A stretch of DNA of 64,000 nt from 39-52-133 sp035531075 (GTDB taxonomy: Bacteria > Pseudomonadota > Gammaproteobacteria > Burkholderiales > Gallionellaceae): contig DATKTO010000022.1 of the NCBI GenBank assembly GCA_035531075.1, positions 30,679-94,678 of the forward strand. Reading direction: 5' to 3'. The position numbers and the translations under genes were made by a program. Positions 53,365 to 62,249 of the stretch are shown here, piece after piece (the stretch's first letter is position 1; each line of letters begins with the position of its first letter). Under the pieces are notes generated by a model. That model was given only the letters and a program-made list of their open reading frames with translations, was not told the DNA's origin and did not search any database.

Positions 53365-55649
53365 TGATAAATAATAAAAATAACATCCGTTCACTCGATC
53401 CATTCCTGGAACGCGAGCGCGAACAGTACGAACATCCACTGCCCAGCCGTGAATATATTCTGCAAATTCTGGCAGAACATGGCGTGCCCATAGAGCAGGA
53501 AGATCTCATCAGCATGTTGCAAATAGAGGAACATGAAGAAGAACTGTTCATCCGGCGCATCCGTGCAATGGAGCGCGACGGCCAGATTATGCGCAACCGC
53601 AAGCGCGCCATCTGCGTCATGGAAAAGCTCGATCTGGTCAAGGGCAAGGTGCAGGGGCACCCCGATGGCTTCGGATTCCTGATTCCCGAAGACGGCAGCG
53701 ATGACCTGGTGCTGAGCGCCAAGGAAATGCACAAAGTGCTGCACGGCGACGTCGTGATGGCCCGCATCGGCGGCGTCGACAGAAGGGGGCGGCGCGAAGC
53801 CAGCGTCGTTGAGGTGCTGGTGCACGCCAATACGCGTGTGGTCGGACGCCTGTATGACGATCACGGCATCCTGTTTGTGGTGGCGGAAAACCGTCGCATC
53901 AGCCAGGACATACTGGTTGCACCCGGCGAACAGGGCGTTGCGGTGGTCGGGCAGGTGGTGATACTTGAGATTATGCAGCAGCCAAGCAAGCATGCGCAGC
54001 CTATCGGCCGCATCGTCGAAGTGCTGGGCAACTATGGCGACGCCGGCATGGAAATCGAGATTGCATTGCGCAAGCATGACCTGCCCAATGAGTTTCCGCA
54101 TGACGCAAAACATCAGGCAGAGCAGTTTTCTGAACTGGTATTGCCTGAAAGCTATGCCGGGCGCGAGGATGTGCGCCACCTGCCGCTGGTGACCATCGAT
54201 GGCGAAACAGCGCGTGACTTTGACGATGCCGTGTATTGCGAGCCTGCCGGTGCGGGTTACCGCCTGGTGGTGGCGATTGCCGACGTCAGTGCCTATGTGC
54301 AGCCCGGTGATCCGCTGGATCAGGAAGCGCTGAATCGCAGCACCTCGGTCTATTTCCCGCGGCGCGTGATTCCGATGCTGCCGGAAGAACTATCCAACGG
54401 TCTGTGTTCGATCAATCCCCAGGTTGACCGCCTGTGCATGGTGTGCGACATGCATGTCACTGCCGATGGCGATATCGAAAAATATCGCTTCTATCCCTCG
54501 GTAATGCTGTCGCAAGCGCGCCTTACTTACAACCAGGTGGCAGACATGCTGGCCAATCCGCAGGGAGAAATTGCGCAGCAATACACTGCTGTGCTGCCGC
54601 ATATCAATCACCTCTACATCCTGTTCCAGACCCTGCTCAAGGCACGCGAGAAACGCGGCGCGATCGACTTCGAGACCATCGAAACACAGATGATTTTCAA
54701 CGACCAGGGCAAGATCGAAAAGATTATCCCTATCACCCGCAACGACGCGCACAAGCTGATCGAAGAATGCATGCTGGCTGCCAACGTGTGTGCGGCGGGT
54801 TTCCTGCAAGCCAATGAGCATCCGGTTCTATACCGTGTGCATGAAGGCCCGACACCGGAAAAACTTGAAGCGGTGCGGGAGTTCTTCAAGGAATTTGGCC
54901 TCGATCTGGGCGGCGGCGAAGAGCCTGAAGCAGGCGACTACGCCAAGCTGCTGAAGAAGATCAAAGGCCGTCCCGATGCGGCATTGCTGCAAACGGTGAT
55001 GCTGCGCTCCTTGCGCCAGGCGCGCTATGCGCCGGAAAACGCCGGGCACTTCGGCCTGGGCTATGAGGCCTACGCGCACTTTACTTCGCCGATTCGCCGT
55101 TATCCCGATCTGCTGGTGCACCGCGCGATCAAGGCCGTGCTGAAAGGCACGCAATATAAGCCAGCTGAAAAATGGGAAGCGCTGGGCGTGCATTGTTCGC
55201 AGAACGAACGCCGTGCCGACGATGCCACGCGCGACGTTGAAGCCTGGCTCAAGTGTTTCTACATGCGCGACCATCTCGGCAATGTGTATGACGGAACGAT
55301 CTCCTCCGTTACCGGCTTTGGCCTGTTTATCACGCTGGATGAACTGTTTGTCGAAGGACTGGTACATGTCTCCGAACTCGGCTCGGATTATTTCCACTTT
55401 GACGCGACAAAGCACCAGATGCTGGGCGAACATTCCGGCAAGAGCTATCGCCTCGGCGACCGCGTACGTGTGCAGGTAGTGCGCGTGGATATGGAAAGCA
55501 CCAAGATCGATTTCGTGCTGGAAAGCGTGGCGGGCGAATCCACCGGTAAAGCTGCCGGGGAATCCGCTGAAATAGACGGCAACAGGGCCGGTGCATGGGG
55601 CGGTGCTGCGCCGAAAAAATCCAAAAAGGCGCACAAGCACCATGGCTGA
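53364..55649 (+). CDS. rnr: ribonuclease R
   Basis: 3'-5' exoribonuclease that degrades structured RNA. It has 761 residues. It begins with an RNase B N-terminal helix-turn-helix (REYILQILAEHGVPI), followed by cold-shock domains. The RNB catalytic domain has the Asp cluster TIDGETARDFDDAV (about 277-290), and a C-terminal S1 domain is at about 630-715. The tail is rich in Lys and Ala (APKKSKKAHKHHG). It overlaps rlmB by 8 nt, the usual pairing. Confidence 0.96.
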   Translation: MINNKNNIRSLDPFLEREREQYEHPLPSREYILQILAEHGVPIEQEDLISMLQIEEHEEELFIRRIRAMERDGQIMRNRKRAICVMEKLDLVKGKVQGHPDGFGFLIPEDGSDDLVLSAKEMHKVLHGDVVMARIGGVDRRGRREASVVEVLVHANTRVVGRLYDDHGILFVVAENRRISQDILVAPGEQGVAVVGQVVILEIMQQPSKHAQPIGRIVEVLGNYGDAGMEIEIALRKHDLPNEFPHDAKHQAEQFSELVLPESYAGREDVRHLPLVTIDGETARDFDDAVYCEPAGAGYRLVVAIADVSAYVQPGDPLDQEALNRSTSVYFPRRVIPMLPEELSNGLCSINPQVDRLCMVCDMHVTADGDIEKYRFYPSVMLSQARLTYNQVADMLANPQGEIAQQYTAVLPHINHLYILFQTLLKAREKRGAIDFETIETQMIFNDQGKIEKIIPITRNDAHKLIEECMLAANVCAAGFLQANEHPVLYRVHEGPTPEKLEAVREFFKEFGLDLGGGEEPEAGDYAKLLKKIKGRPDAALLQTVMLRSLRQARYAPENAGHFGLGYEAYAHFTSPIRRYPDLLVHRAIKAVLKGTQYKPAEKWEALGVHCSQNERRADDATRDVEAWLKCFYMRDHLGNVYDGTISSVTGFGLFITLDELFVEGLVHVSELGSDYFHFDATKHQMLGEHSGKSYRLGDRVRVQVVRVDMESTKIDFVLESVAGESTGKAAGESAEIDGNRAGAWGGAAPKKSKKAHKHHG

Positions 55650-56382
55650 AACCAGAATCATTCACGGCTTTCATGCCGTGATCGCACGCATCCGCCAAAA
55701 CGCGGACAGCGTTTCTGAAATCTATGTCGATTCGCAACGCAAAGACCCGCGCGCGCGCGACCTGCTGAAACTGGCGGAAACCCAGGGTGTGCGCGTGGTG
55801 CCGGTGGACAGCAAGCGGCTCGACGGCATGGCCGGCAACGCACGGCATCAGGGCGTTGCGGCGCGCGTCGATGCGGCGCAGCGGGTGCAGCATCTGGACG
55901 ATGTGCTGGATACCCTGACCGAGCCTGCACTGATACTGGTGCTGGACGGCGTGCAGGACCCGCACAATCTGGGCGCCTGTCTGCGCAGTGCCGATGCCTT
56001 CGGCGTACACGCGGTGATTGCGCCCAAAGACCGCGCTGTCGGCATCACCAGCACAGTGGAGAAGGTTGCCTGCGGCGCAGCCGAAACAGTTCCCTATATT
56101 ACCGTGACCAATATTTCGCGCACCCTGCGCGAACTGCAGGAACGCGACATCTGGGTGGTGGGGGCGGATGGTGAAGCAGAATCCGACCTGCACTCTTTCA
56201 AGCATACGGGTGGGCTGGCTATCGTGCTGGGCGCGGAAGGCGAGGGCTTGCGCAGACTGACCAAAGAGACCTGCGACCAGCTGGTGCGCATTCCGATGCT
56301 TGGCAGCGTCGAAAGCCTGAACGTATCGGTGAGTACCGGCGTTTTCCTGTATGAGGCGAGAAGGCAGCGCGCTGGAATGTAG
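55642..56382 (+). CDS. rlmB: 23S rRNA Gm2251 2'-O-methyltransferase
   Basis: SpoU-family (SPOUT) methyltransferase acting on G2251 of 23S rRNA. I take the ATG at 55642 (MAETRIIHGFHAV), which is inside the last codons of rnr, as the start; it gives 246 residues, normal for RlmB. The three knot motifs are visible: VQDPHNLGACLRSADAFG, IVLGAEGEGLRRL and PMLGSVESLNVSVS. An N-terminal L30-like substrate-binding domain is present. Confidence 0.96.
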   Translation: MAETRIIHGFHAVIARIRQNADSVSEIYVDSQRKDPRARDLLKLAETQGVRVVPVDSKRLDGMAGNARHQGVAARVDAAQRVQHLDDVLDTLTEPALILVLDGVQDPHNLGACLRSADAFGVHAVIAPKDRAVGITSTVEKVACGAAETVPYITVTNISRTLRELQERDIWVVGADGEAESDLHSFKHTGGLAIVLGAEGEGLRRLTKETCDQLVRIPMLGSVESLNVSVSTGVFLYEARRQRAGM

Positions 56383-56486
56383 CCTGGATGAGCGTTCTTA
56401 TCGCGCAAACCGGCAATCCTTATTCAATATCAAGGGATGGATTTTAGTTGGGTTGCGGCGCAAAAATCGCGCCTGACCAAATCTAT

Positions 56487-57827
56487 ATGATGATTATTTT
56501 ACAAAGGGAGCGCCCCATCCTGCAGCCAGCGAAACTGAATTTGCACGGGTTGTCAGTTATAGTTTTAATGTCCGCCTTGCTGTTGGCTGGCTGCACAGGC
56601 GGAGCAGTGCCCAGGCTACCAGTGACAGCCATGCCCGATGAAATTGTCTCCAAGTCATCAGTCGTATTGGTTGCAGTTGACCAACCTCAAAGCAAAAGTG
56701 CTGTTCAGAGCGCACCTGCCCAACCTCAAAGCAAAAGTCCTGTTCAGAGCGCACCTGCCCAACAAGTTTCTGTCGCGCCAAGAGTATCCATGAGTACACA
56801 GCAGGGTGGCGCACGGCAGGGCGTATTCCTGAATCTAAAAAATGCGGTCAGCACTTTGGCGGGCAAGGCCGGCGTGTCTGGCGCGGCAGATGGCAGCGCA
56901 ACACGCGCCTCCTTTGATGCGCCCAAGGGCATCACCACTGACGGATATTTCCTTTATGTTGCCGATTGGAATAATCACACCATACGAAAAGTAGATGCCG
57001 TGAGCGGTGTGGTTACGACAATTGCAGGCATGGCCGGCATGAAAGGCAGCAGCGATGGAACAGGCACTGCTGCGCGTTTTAATCGTCCCTACGGCATCAC
57101 CACCGATGGCATCAATCTTTATGTAACCGACTCCAATAACCATTGCATACGCAAGATTGATATTGAAAGCGCCGCAGTCACCACCCTTGCCGGCGCTGCG
57201 GGCGAGGTTGGGTATAGCGATGGCGCAGCCAATCAGGCCAGATTCTTTATACCTGAAGGAATTACAACCGATGGTGCCAACCTCTATGTGGCGGATACGC
57301 ACAACCACTCGGTGCGCAAAATCGAGCTAGAGAGCGGTATCGTCACCACCCTCGCCGGTTTGTCCGGTTCGCCCGGATTCTCAGATGGTGCGGGGATGAA
57401 GGCACGGTTTTCCTACCCCAAGGGCATTACCACTGACGGGCGTAATCTGTATGTGGTTGATTTCGGCAATCATCGGGTGCGAAAAATTGCCATTGCCAGC
57501 GCCGGCGTCACGACACTGGCCGGAGGAAAAGCTATGACCCCAGCGGCCGCGGTTGGATCGGGTGGTGCCATCCCTTTTAATTATCCAACGGGCATTACTT
57601 CCGATGGGCGCAATCTTTATGTGGCGGACACTTTTAACAGGACCGTGCGTAAAATTGTGATCGCCAGCGGGATCGTCACGACTATTGCCGGCAAAGCGGA
57701 TCTGCCAGGTTCGGCCGATGGCATAGGGTCAGAGGCGCGTTTTAAGGACCCGGTCGGTATTACGTCCGATGGCAACTGTCTTTATGTGACTGATTCCGCC
57801 AACCACACCGTGCGCAAGGTAAGATAG
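56487..57827 (+). CDS. lipoprotein with six-bladed NHL-repeat propeller
   Basis: Outer-membrane or periplasmic lipoprotein. Lipobox SALLLAGC puts the lipid on Cys36 counted from the ATG at 56487. The frame is open from a TTG at 56448, which has a better ribosome site, so the start is uncertain. A linker with two copies of QPQSKS(A/P)VQSAPA follows. Six repeats of the form GITxDGxxLYVxDxxNHxxRKI, spaced about 53-57 residues, then make an NHL propeller. The function is unknown; such propellers bind proteins or polymers. It is transcribed in the same direction as rlmB. Confidence 0.82.
   Translation: MMIILQRERPILQPAKLNLHGLSVIVLMSALLLAGCTGGAVPRLPVTAMPDEIVSKSSVVLVAVDQPQSKSAVQSAPAQPQSKSPVQSAPAQQVSVAPRVSMSTQQGGARQGVFLNLKNAVSTLAGKAGVSGAADGSATRASFDAPKGITTDGYFLYVADWNNHTIRKVDAVSGVVTTIAGMAGMKGSSDGTGTAARFNRPYGITTDGINLYVTDSNNHCIRKIDIESAAVTTLAGAAGEVGYSDGAANQARFFIPEGITTDGANLYVADTHNHSVRKIELESGIVTTLAGLSGSPGFSDGAGMKARFSYPKGITTDGRNLYVVDFGNHRVRKIAIASAGVTTLAGGKAMTPAAAVGSGGAIPFNYPTGITSDGRNLYVADTFNRTVRKIVIASGIVTTIAGKADLPGSADGIGSEARFKDPVGITSDGNCLYVTDSANHTVRKVR
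56681..56758 (+). repeat. 39-bp tandem repeat in the lipoprotein linker
   Basis: Two adjacent in-frame copies of 39 nt (56681-56719 and 56720-56758) differ at one base, which changes Ala to Pro. Each encodes 13 residues of a flexible Gln/Ser/Pro linker. Confidence 0.92.
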
Positions 57828-58118
57828 GCAGAATTTGGATTCAGGTGCTTATAAACAAATGATATTTCGCTCAGCAAGGGATATTTTCAGGGCCGCATTT
57901 TTTAACTCGGCAGGTGCCGAATGAGCAGGTGTAATAATATGAATTCATTGAATAATTTTCATGACTGTATTTTTTGTGGGACCGTATAAGTTTGCAGGAG
58001 ATGCTATTGTGGCTGCATGGAATTTCACATATGATTCGCTCGATGCTGACTCCATTTCCTGAAGATATAACGGACAATATAACGATTTAAGACAGGCATA
58101 TCTTGATTGGAGAGAGCA

Positions 58119-58721
58119 ATGAAGAATATTAACGCGATGACAAAATTGTTTTACATGGCTGTAGTGGTGGCTGTGATTTCAGGCTGTGGCAGCAAAGCTC
58201 TTCGGGTTGAAGGCAGTGTTGTTGAAAGCAACCTGGGTATCCAGGGAGCCCCGGATTGGGTAAACAAGGGTGCCGGTATTCTTGACACCAAAGAAGGACG
58301 CTTCTTCCATGGTGTAGGTTCAGCCTCTCCGATGGGCGACATGGCACTGCAAAAAGCGGTCGCCGATGATAGAGCCAGAGCCGAGGTTGCGCGGGTATTG
58401 TCATCCTATCTTGACGTGGTTTCAAATGATTATATGGCTTACGTCAAAGCTGGCGAAACTGCGGATAAAAATTCGGGTATAAATGAAGAATCCATATCAC
58501 GCCAGATTAAAAATACCAGCAAGGCAAATATGGCCGGTGCCAGAATCATCGGAAGCTGGCGTGATCCGCAATCCAATATGATCTGGTCCATTGCAGAGCT
58601 GGATATGAAGTATGTAAAGAGCACGATGGCCGGGGTAAGCGACATGAATAGCGACTTGAAACGTTATATAGAAACAAAAGCTGACAACATTTTTGACAGA
58701 TTTACTAAGGAGAAGAAATAA
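58119..58721 (+). CDS. LPP20-like lipoprotein
   Basis: A 200-residue lipoprotein. The ATG at 58119 has GGAGAG ahead. Lipobox VISGC puts the lipid on Cys23. The body has the LPP20 pattern: GAPDWVNKG, then GRFFHGVGSAS, and ALQKAVADDRARAEVARVL. An amphipathic C-terminal helix ends KEKK. It is the first of four lipoprotein genes and overlaps the next by 1 nt. It resembles the second LPP20-like gene at 60855. The precise role is unknown. Confidence 0.8.
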   Translation: MKNINAMTKLFYMAVVVAVISGCGSKALRVEGSVVESNLGIQGAPDWVNKGAGILDTKEGRFFHGVGSASPMGDMALQKAVADDRARAEVARVLSSYLDVVSNDYMAYVKAGETADKNSGINEESISRQIKNTSKANMAGARIIGSWRDPQSNMIWSIAELDMKYVKSTMAGVSDMNSDLKRYIETKADNIFDRFTKEKK

Positions 58722-59332
58722 TGCGTTTGACATCACTGATGAATAATAAAACAGCCCTGTTAATGATTCTGGCATTTTCCCTGGGGGGATGTTCCACCGC
58801 GGTGACGCGTATGGATGCTGCAGAGGTTAAGGACCTTAGCGGTGCCTGGAATGACACGGACTCACAGATGGTTGCATCGGAGATGATGCAGGATGTGCTG
58901 AACCGTGACTGGATAGGTGAATTCAAGGGTGATCAAAAGCGTAAACCGGCAGTGATCGTGGGCGAGATGCGTAATCTGAGCCACGAGCACATTAACGTCA
59001 GCACCTTTGTTCAGGAGTTGCAGCGCAACATGATCAATTCCGGCAAGATAAAATTCGTCGCATCGTCCGCAGAACGCGGGGAAATACGCGACGAGCGGGC
59101 TGATCAGGATATACATGCCAGCGAAGCAACCCGCAAGGCAATGGGCAAGGAGAAGGGGGCAGATTTCATGTTGAAGGGCACGATCAATACCATCATTGAT
59201 GCCAGCGGCAAAGACCAGTTACGCTACTATCAGGTCAACCTGACACTGATAAGCCTGGTAGACAATGAAATAGTGTGGAACGGCGAAAAGAAGATCAAGA
59301 AATTCGTTGCTCGCAGCAACCTGCGGTTCTAA
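58721..59332 (+). CDS. LpoB-like lipoprotein (penicillin-binding-protein activator family)
   Basis: A 203-residue lipoprotein with lipobox SLGGC (Cys24). The body matches the LpoB/CsgG-like fold: VIVGEMRNLSHEHINVSTF, LQRNMINSGKIKFVASSAER and EKGADFMLKGTINTIID. In E. coli LpoB activates PBP1b, but distant relatives in clusters like this one may have other outer-membrane roles. It overlaps the upstream gene by 1 nt and ends before a strong terminator. Confidence 0.82.
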   Translation: MRLTSLMNNKTALLMILAFSLGGCSTAVTRMDAAEVKDLSGAWNDTDSQMVASEMMQDVLNRDWIGEFKGDQKRKPAVIVGEMRNLSHEHINVSTFVQELQRNMINSGKIKFVASSAERGEIRDERADQDIHASEATRKAMGKEKGADFMLKGTINTIIDASGKDQLRYYQVNLTLISLVDNEIVWNGEKKIKKFVARSNLRF

Positions 59333-59363
59333 ACGCGGGATCAGGAGCTGGGGAGTCAATTAA

Positions 59364-59394
59364 AACACGGCATGCAGTTTAGCCGTGTTTTTTT
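59364..59394 (+). terminator. intrinsic terminator after the LpoB-like gene
   Basis: AACACGGC (59364-59371) pairs with GCCGTGTT (59382-59389) around a 10-nt loop and is followed by a run of Ts to 59394. It separates the first two lipoprotein genes from the next two. Confidence 0.88.
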
Positions 59395-59451
59395 GTGGGT
59401 GCCAAGTACACTCATGCCCTGCGGCTTTGTGGTTATTCAAGGGGAAAAATA

Positions 59452-60858
59452 ATGATTCAGGCATTGCTATTTTGCAGCGACAATATAAATTTTCGGCGTG
59501 GTGCATCGCTTAAATCTTGCCGCTCGTGGCTGGCGGTATTGGCGGTAATGTATGGCTTGGGAGGATGTGCCACTTACAGCGGTTCCTTTGGGGTTATCGA
59601 GAAAGATCTTGCAGCGCGGCAATACGATGCGGCGTTAGTGAATATTGAAAAAGCATCAGATTCCAAAAATGACCGCGTGTTGTACCTGCTTAACAAGGGG
59701 ATGGTACTGCGCATGAAGCGCGATTTTGCCGGTTCGAATGAGGTCCTGGAAGCGGCCAAGACGGAGATGGACAGGCTCTACGCCGCAAGCATCTCTGAAA
59801 ACGTGCTGTCCGTGATGGTCAACGATTCCACAGTCAGCTACTCGGGCGACAACTATGAGCGGGTGTTGCTGCATCTCTATATGGCACTCAACTATCTGGA
59901 GCTGGGGCAGCCCGATGCGGCAAGAATTGAAGCCTTGCAGGTGGATGCCAAGCTGCGTGAATTCGCAGAAAAAGTGCCTGAGAGCAAACAGACCGAGGAT
60001 GCATTTACACTGTATCTGACGGGCCTGATCTACGAGGACGGGGGGGAATGGAGCGATGCCATGATCTCCTACCGCAGCGCGTATAACGTCTATAAAAAAT
60101 ACCAGACTAATTATGCAGTGCCCATGCCGAGCATGCTCAAAACCGATCTGATGCGCCTGTCAAAGAAGCTGGGTCTGAATGACGAGCTGAAACAGTACAA
60201 GAATGAGTTTGGCATTGACCTGCTGAATAGCAAAGGGGGTATTTCTGATCAGGGCGAACTGGTATTTGTTCTGAACAACGGGCTTGCGCCAATCAAGCGC
60301 GAGAAGGCAATCAACTCGTTTGATGCTACTTCCGCTTCGATGGTGAGGATTGCATTGCCGGCCTATGAATCGCGCAACAATAATGTTGTGTCTGCCCGTA
60401 TTACTGTAAACGACAAACAGGTTTCTACCGAAGTGATGGAAGACATCGATTCCATCGCCAAAAAGAATCTGGATTCACAAATGCCGGCGATCATTGCGCG
60501 TTCTGTGGCAAGGGTGGTCATCAAGGCAGCGGCCAGCAAGAAGGCGAGGGATGCGGCGCTGAAGAATAAGAACAATGATAATGCCATGGTCGGAATGTTG
60601 GGCGCGCTGGCAGTTCAGGTGGCTGGGGTAGCCACCGAGCGTGCCGATACCCGAAGCTGGCTGACCTTGCCCTCCAATATTCAACTTGCGCGCCTGGCTT
60701 TACCTTCGGGCAGCTATAGCGTCAAGGTGGAATTGCTGGGGACGAACCAGCAAGTGGTTTCCACCCAGGACTATCCCGGGATTGAGATTAGAAAAGCACA
60801 CAAGACTTTTCTGACCAAGCATTGGGTATCCAATGAGATTTCAACAAGCAGGAGATGA
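59452..60858 (+). CDS. COG3014-like TPR lipoprotein
   Basis: A 468-residue protein. The ATG at 59452 is chosen because AAGGGGA lies ahead of it. The lipobox-like YGLGGC gives Cys39, after an unusually long leader. TPR-like helices (LYLLNKGMVLRMKRDFAGSN, DAFTLYLTGLIYEDGGEWSD) precede a beta-rich C-terminal half (LPSGSYSVKVELLGTNQQ). The pattern is that of COG3014 proteins often found next to LPP20 and LpoB genes. It is coupled to the following gene by an ATGA overlap. Confidence 0.78.
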   Translation: MIQALLFCSDNINFRRGASLKSCRSWLAVLAVMYGLGGCATYSGSFGVIEKDLAARQYDAALVNIEKASDSKNDRVLYLLNKGMVLRMKRDFAGSNEVLEAAKTEMDRLYAASISENVLSVMVNDSTVSYSGDNYERVLLHLYMALNYLELGQPDAARIEALQVDAKLREFAEKVPESKQTEDAFTLYLTGLIYEDGGEWSDAMISYRSAYNVYKKYQTNYAVPMPSMLKTDLMRLSKKLGLNDELKQYKNEFGIDLLNSKGGISDQGELVFVLNNGLAPIKREKAINSFDATSASMVRIALPAYESRNNNVVSARITVNDKQVSTEVMEDIDSIAKKNLDSQMPAIIARSVARVVIKAAASKKARDAALKNKNNDNAMVGMLGALAVQVAGVATERADTRSWLTLPSNIQLARLALPSGSYSVKVELLGTNQQVVSTQDYPGIEIRKAHKTFLTKHWVSNEISTSRR

Positions 60859-61871
60859 AAATGAAATTAATTTTAAGTATTGTGTTTGCATCCGTGGCCC
60901 TGCTGCTTGGCGGCTGTGCTACAAAATCGACTCAGCCGGACTGGGTTGCCGGCGACAGTGCCAAGTACGCTAAATCAGAATATCTATTCGGTCGGGGTTC
61001 GGCTTCCAGTGTGGAAGATGCCAAAAAACGCGCCCTTGCTGATTTGTCGGAGATTTTCCAGGTGTCGATCGCGGTGAATAGCGAGGATGTGCAGAGTTAT
61101 AAAAAGAATTCTAAAGCACCCGATAGCGAGCAATTTTCAGCGGAATCTACTCGCCGCATCAGCACCACCAGCGATCAGATCATCAGGGGCATACAGGTTG
61201 CTGAAATCTGGCAGGACCCAGTCAGAAAAGACTACCATGTGCTGGCCGTTTTGCAGCGCCAGCAAGCTGCTGCGGCTTTGAGGCAGCAGATGGATCAACT
61301 GGATGATGCAGTACAGGCCAGTATTGACCAGTCAAAAAACAGCACTGATTTGTTTGTGAAAATTGCTGCTGCCAGCAAAGCGATAGATACCCAGCTAGAG
61401 CGTGAAGGGCTGCAAAAAACGCTGCAGGTCGTCAGCGCCTCTGGCCGCGGGCTTGATTCCAATTACAACAGCGGCAGACTCAAAGCCGACTTGGACGATC
61501 TGCTAAAACGCGTGCGGGTCGCGCCCAAGGTGGTGGAAGGTTCTACCCCCGGTCTGGAACAAGTGGTAGCCGGCGCGTTATCCAAAGCCGGCTTTATGAT
61601 CGATACCGGAGAGAACCCTGACTTTCTGCTTACAGCCAGCCTTGCTCTGACTGATCTGGGCCTCAAGGAGGGATGGTACTGGCAACGCGGCAACCTGGAA
61701 ATCACTTTAACAGAAGCGGCTACCGGGCGCGTGCGCGGCACGCAACGCTGGCCGATCAAGAGCTCTGCAACAGACAAGGGCACAGCCATCAGGCGCGCCC
61801 TTGACGAAGCAGACGCTGTACTGAAAAAAGAACTGGGTGCGACGATCATCGGCATGGCGACCAGTCAATAA
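60855..61871 (+). CDS. LPP20-family lipoprotein, longer form
   Basis: A 338-residue lipoprotein with lipobox LLGGC (Cys21). The LPP20 domain is at about 25-150 (PDWVAGDSAKYAKSEYLFGR, ASSVEDAKKRALADLSEIF). A C-terminal half with a GLEQVVAGALSKAGFMI segment may be a second small domain of CsgG/FlgT kind. It is last in the lipoprotein cluster and ends 18 nt before a strong terminator. It resembles the gene at 58119, so the cluster may hold two related subunits of one complex. Confidence 0.8.
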   Translation: MKMKLILSIVFASVALLLGGCATKSTQPDWVAGDSAKYAKSEYLFGRGSASSVEDAKKRALADLSEIFQVSIAVNSEDVQSYKKNSKAPDSEQFSAESTRRISTTSDQIIRGIQVAEIWQDPVRKDYHVLAVLQRQQAAAALRQQMDQLDDAVQASIDQSKNSTDLFVKIAAASKAIDTQLEREGLQKTLQVVSASGRGLDSNYNSGRLKADLDDLLKRVRVAPKVVEGSTPGLEQVVAGALSKAGFMIDTGENPDFLLTASLALTDLGLKEGWYWQRGNLEITLTEAATGRVRGTQRWPIKSSATDKGTAIRRALDEADAVLKKELGATIIGMATSQ

Positions 61872-61888
61872 GCAAGAGAGAAATGAAC

Positions 61889-61912
61889 AAGGCACCGCGA
61901 GGTGCCTTTTTT
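61889..61912 (+). terminator. intrinsic terminator of the lipoprotein cluster
   Basis: Perfect 8-bp stem AAGGCACC/GGTGCCTT (61889-61896 and 61901-61908) with a GCGA tetraloop and six Ts. It is the last feature of the ancestral chromosome before the integron end. Confidence 0.92.
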
Positions 61913-61940
61913 GTGACTGCTATTTTTTTGGAACAGACAG

Positions 61941-62114
61941 CTAACGGCCATAAATAGCGAGTCGCGAATGTCCGCTATATGGCAGTCCAATATCAAAATA
62001 ATGGATTCTTCTGCTACGGCTGTAATGTTTGAACCGTATTTTGGCGACAACTTGGTCAAGTAATTTTGGGGGATTGGAATATGTCGTTTTTTCTGGCACG
62101 GGTGGTGTGTTCAT
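61941..62114 (-). pseudogene. intI: truncated integron integrase gene, 5' end only
   Basis: Minus-strand frame from the ATG at 62114, with GGGAG 8 nt ahead. After a short variable N-terminus it reads NPPKLLDQVVAKIRFKHYS, the characteristic opening of IntI tyrosine recombinases. Weaker agreement continues for about ten residues (YFD where IntI has YVxW-like sequence). The frame then leaves the family and stops at 61941, giving only 57 residues against about 320 in a full integrase. None of the catalytic Arg/His/Tyr residues remain. Orientation and position, divergent from the cassettes and just left of the candidate attI, are exactly those of an integron integrase. Confidence 0.72.
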
Positions 62115-62158
62115 GAATCTCGCTCCCATTAAAATCAACGGATTGAAATTACGCACCA

Positions 62159-62220
62159 AGATTATCCGACATTCAACTCCAGATTGTCCGACATATCTGG
62201 GGTACACTTCACGTTAGCCA
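62159..62220 (+). other. candidate attI site with two direct repeats
   Basis: Core GTTAGCCA (62213-62220) begins the first cassette, with no attC hairpin upstream. To its left are two direct repeats, AGATTATCCGACAT (62159-62172) and AGATTGTCCGACAT (62181-62194), 13 of 14 identical and 22 bp apart. In known attI sites integrase binds two direct repeats upstream of the core in a similar layout. The truncated intI lies on the expected side. Confidence 0.7.
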
Positions 62221-62249
62221 TTGCCCTCGCGATCCTCTGAAAACAGGCC

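Noticed and set aside
57907..57920. Palindrome TCGGCA-GG-TGCCGA after the NHL lipoprotein gene
   Set aside because: Two-base loop and no T-run in either direction, so not called a terminator or operator.
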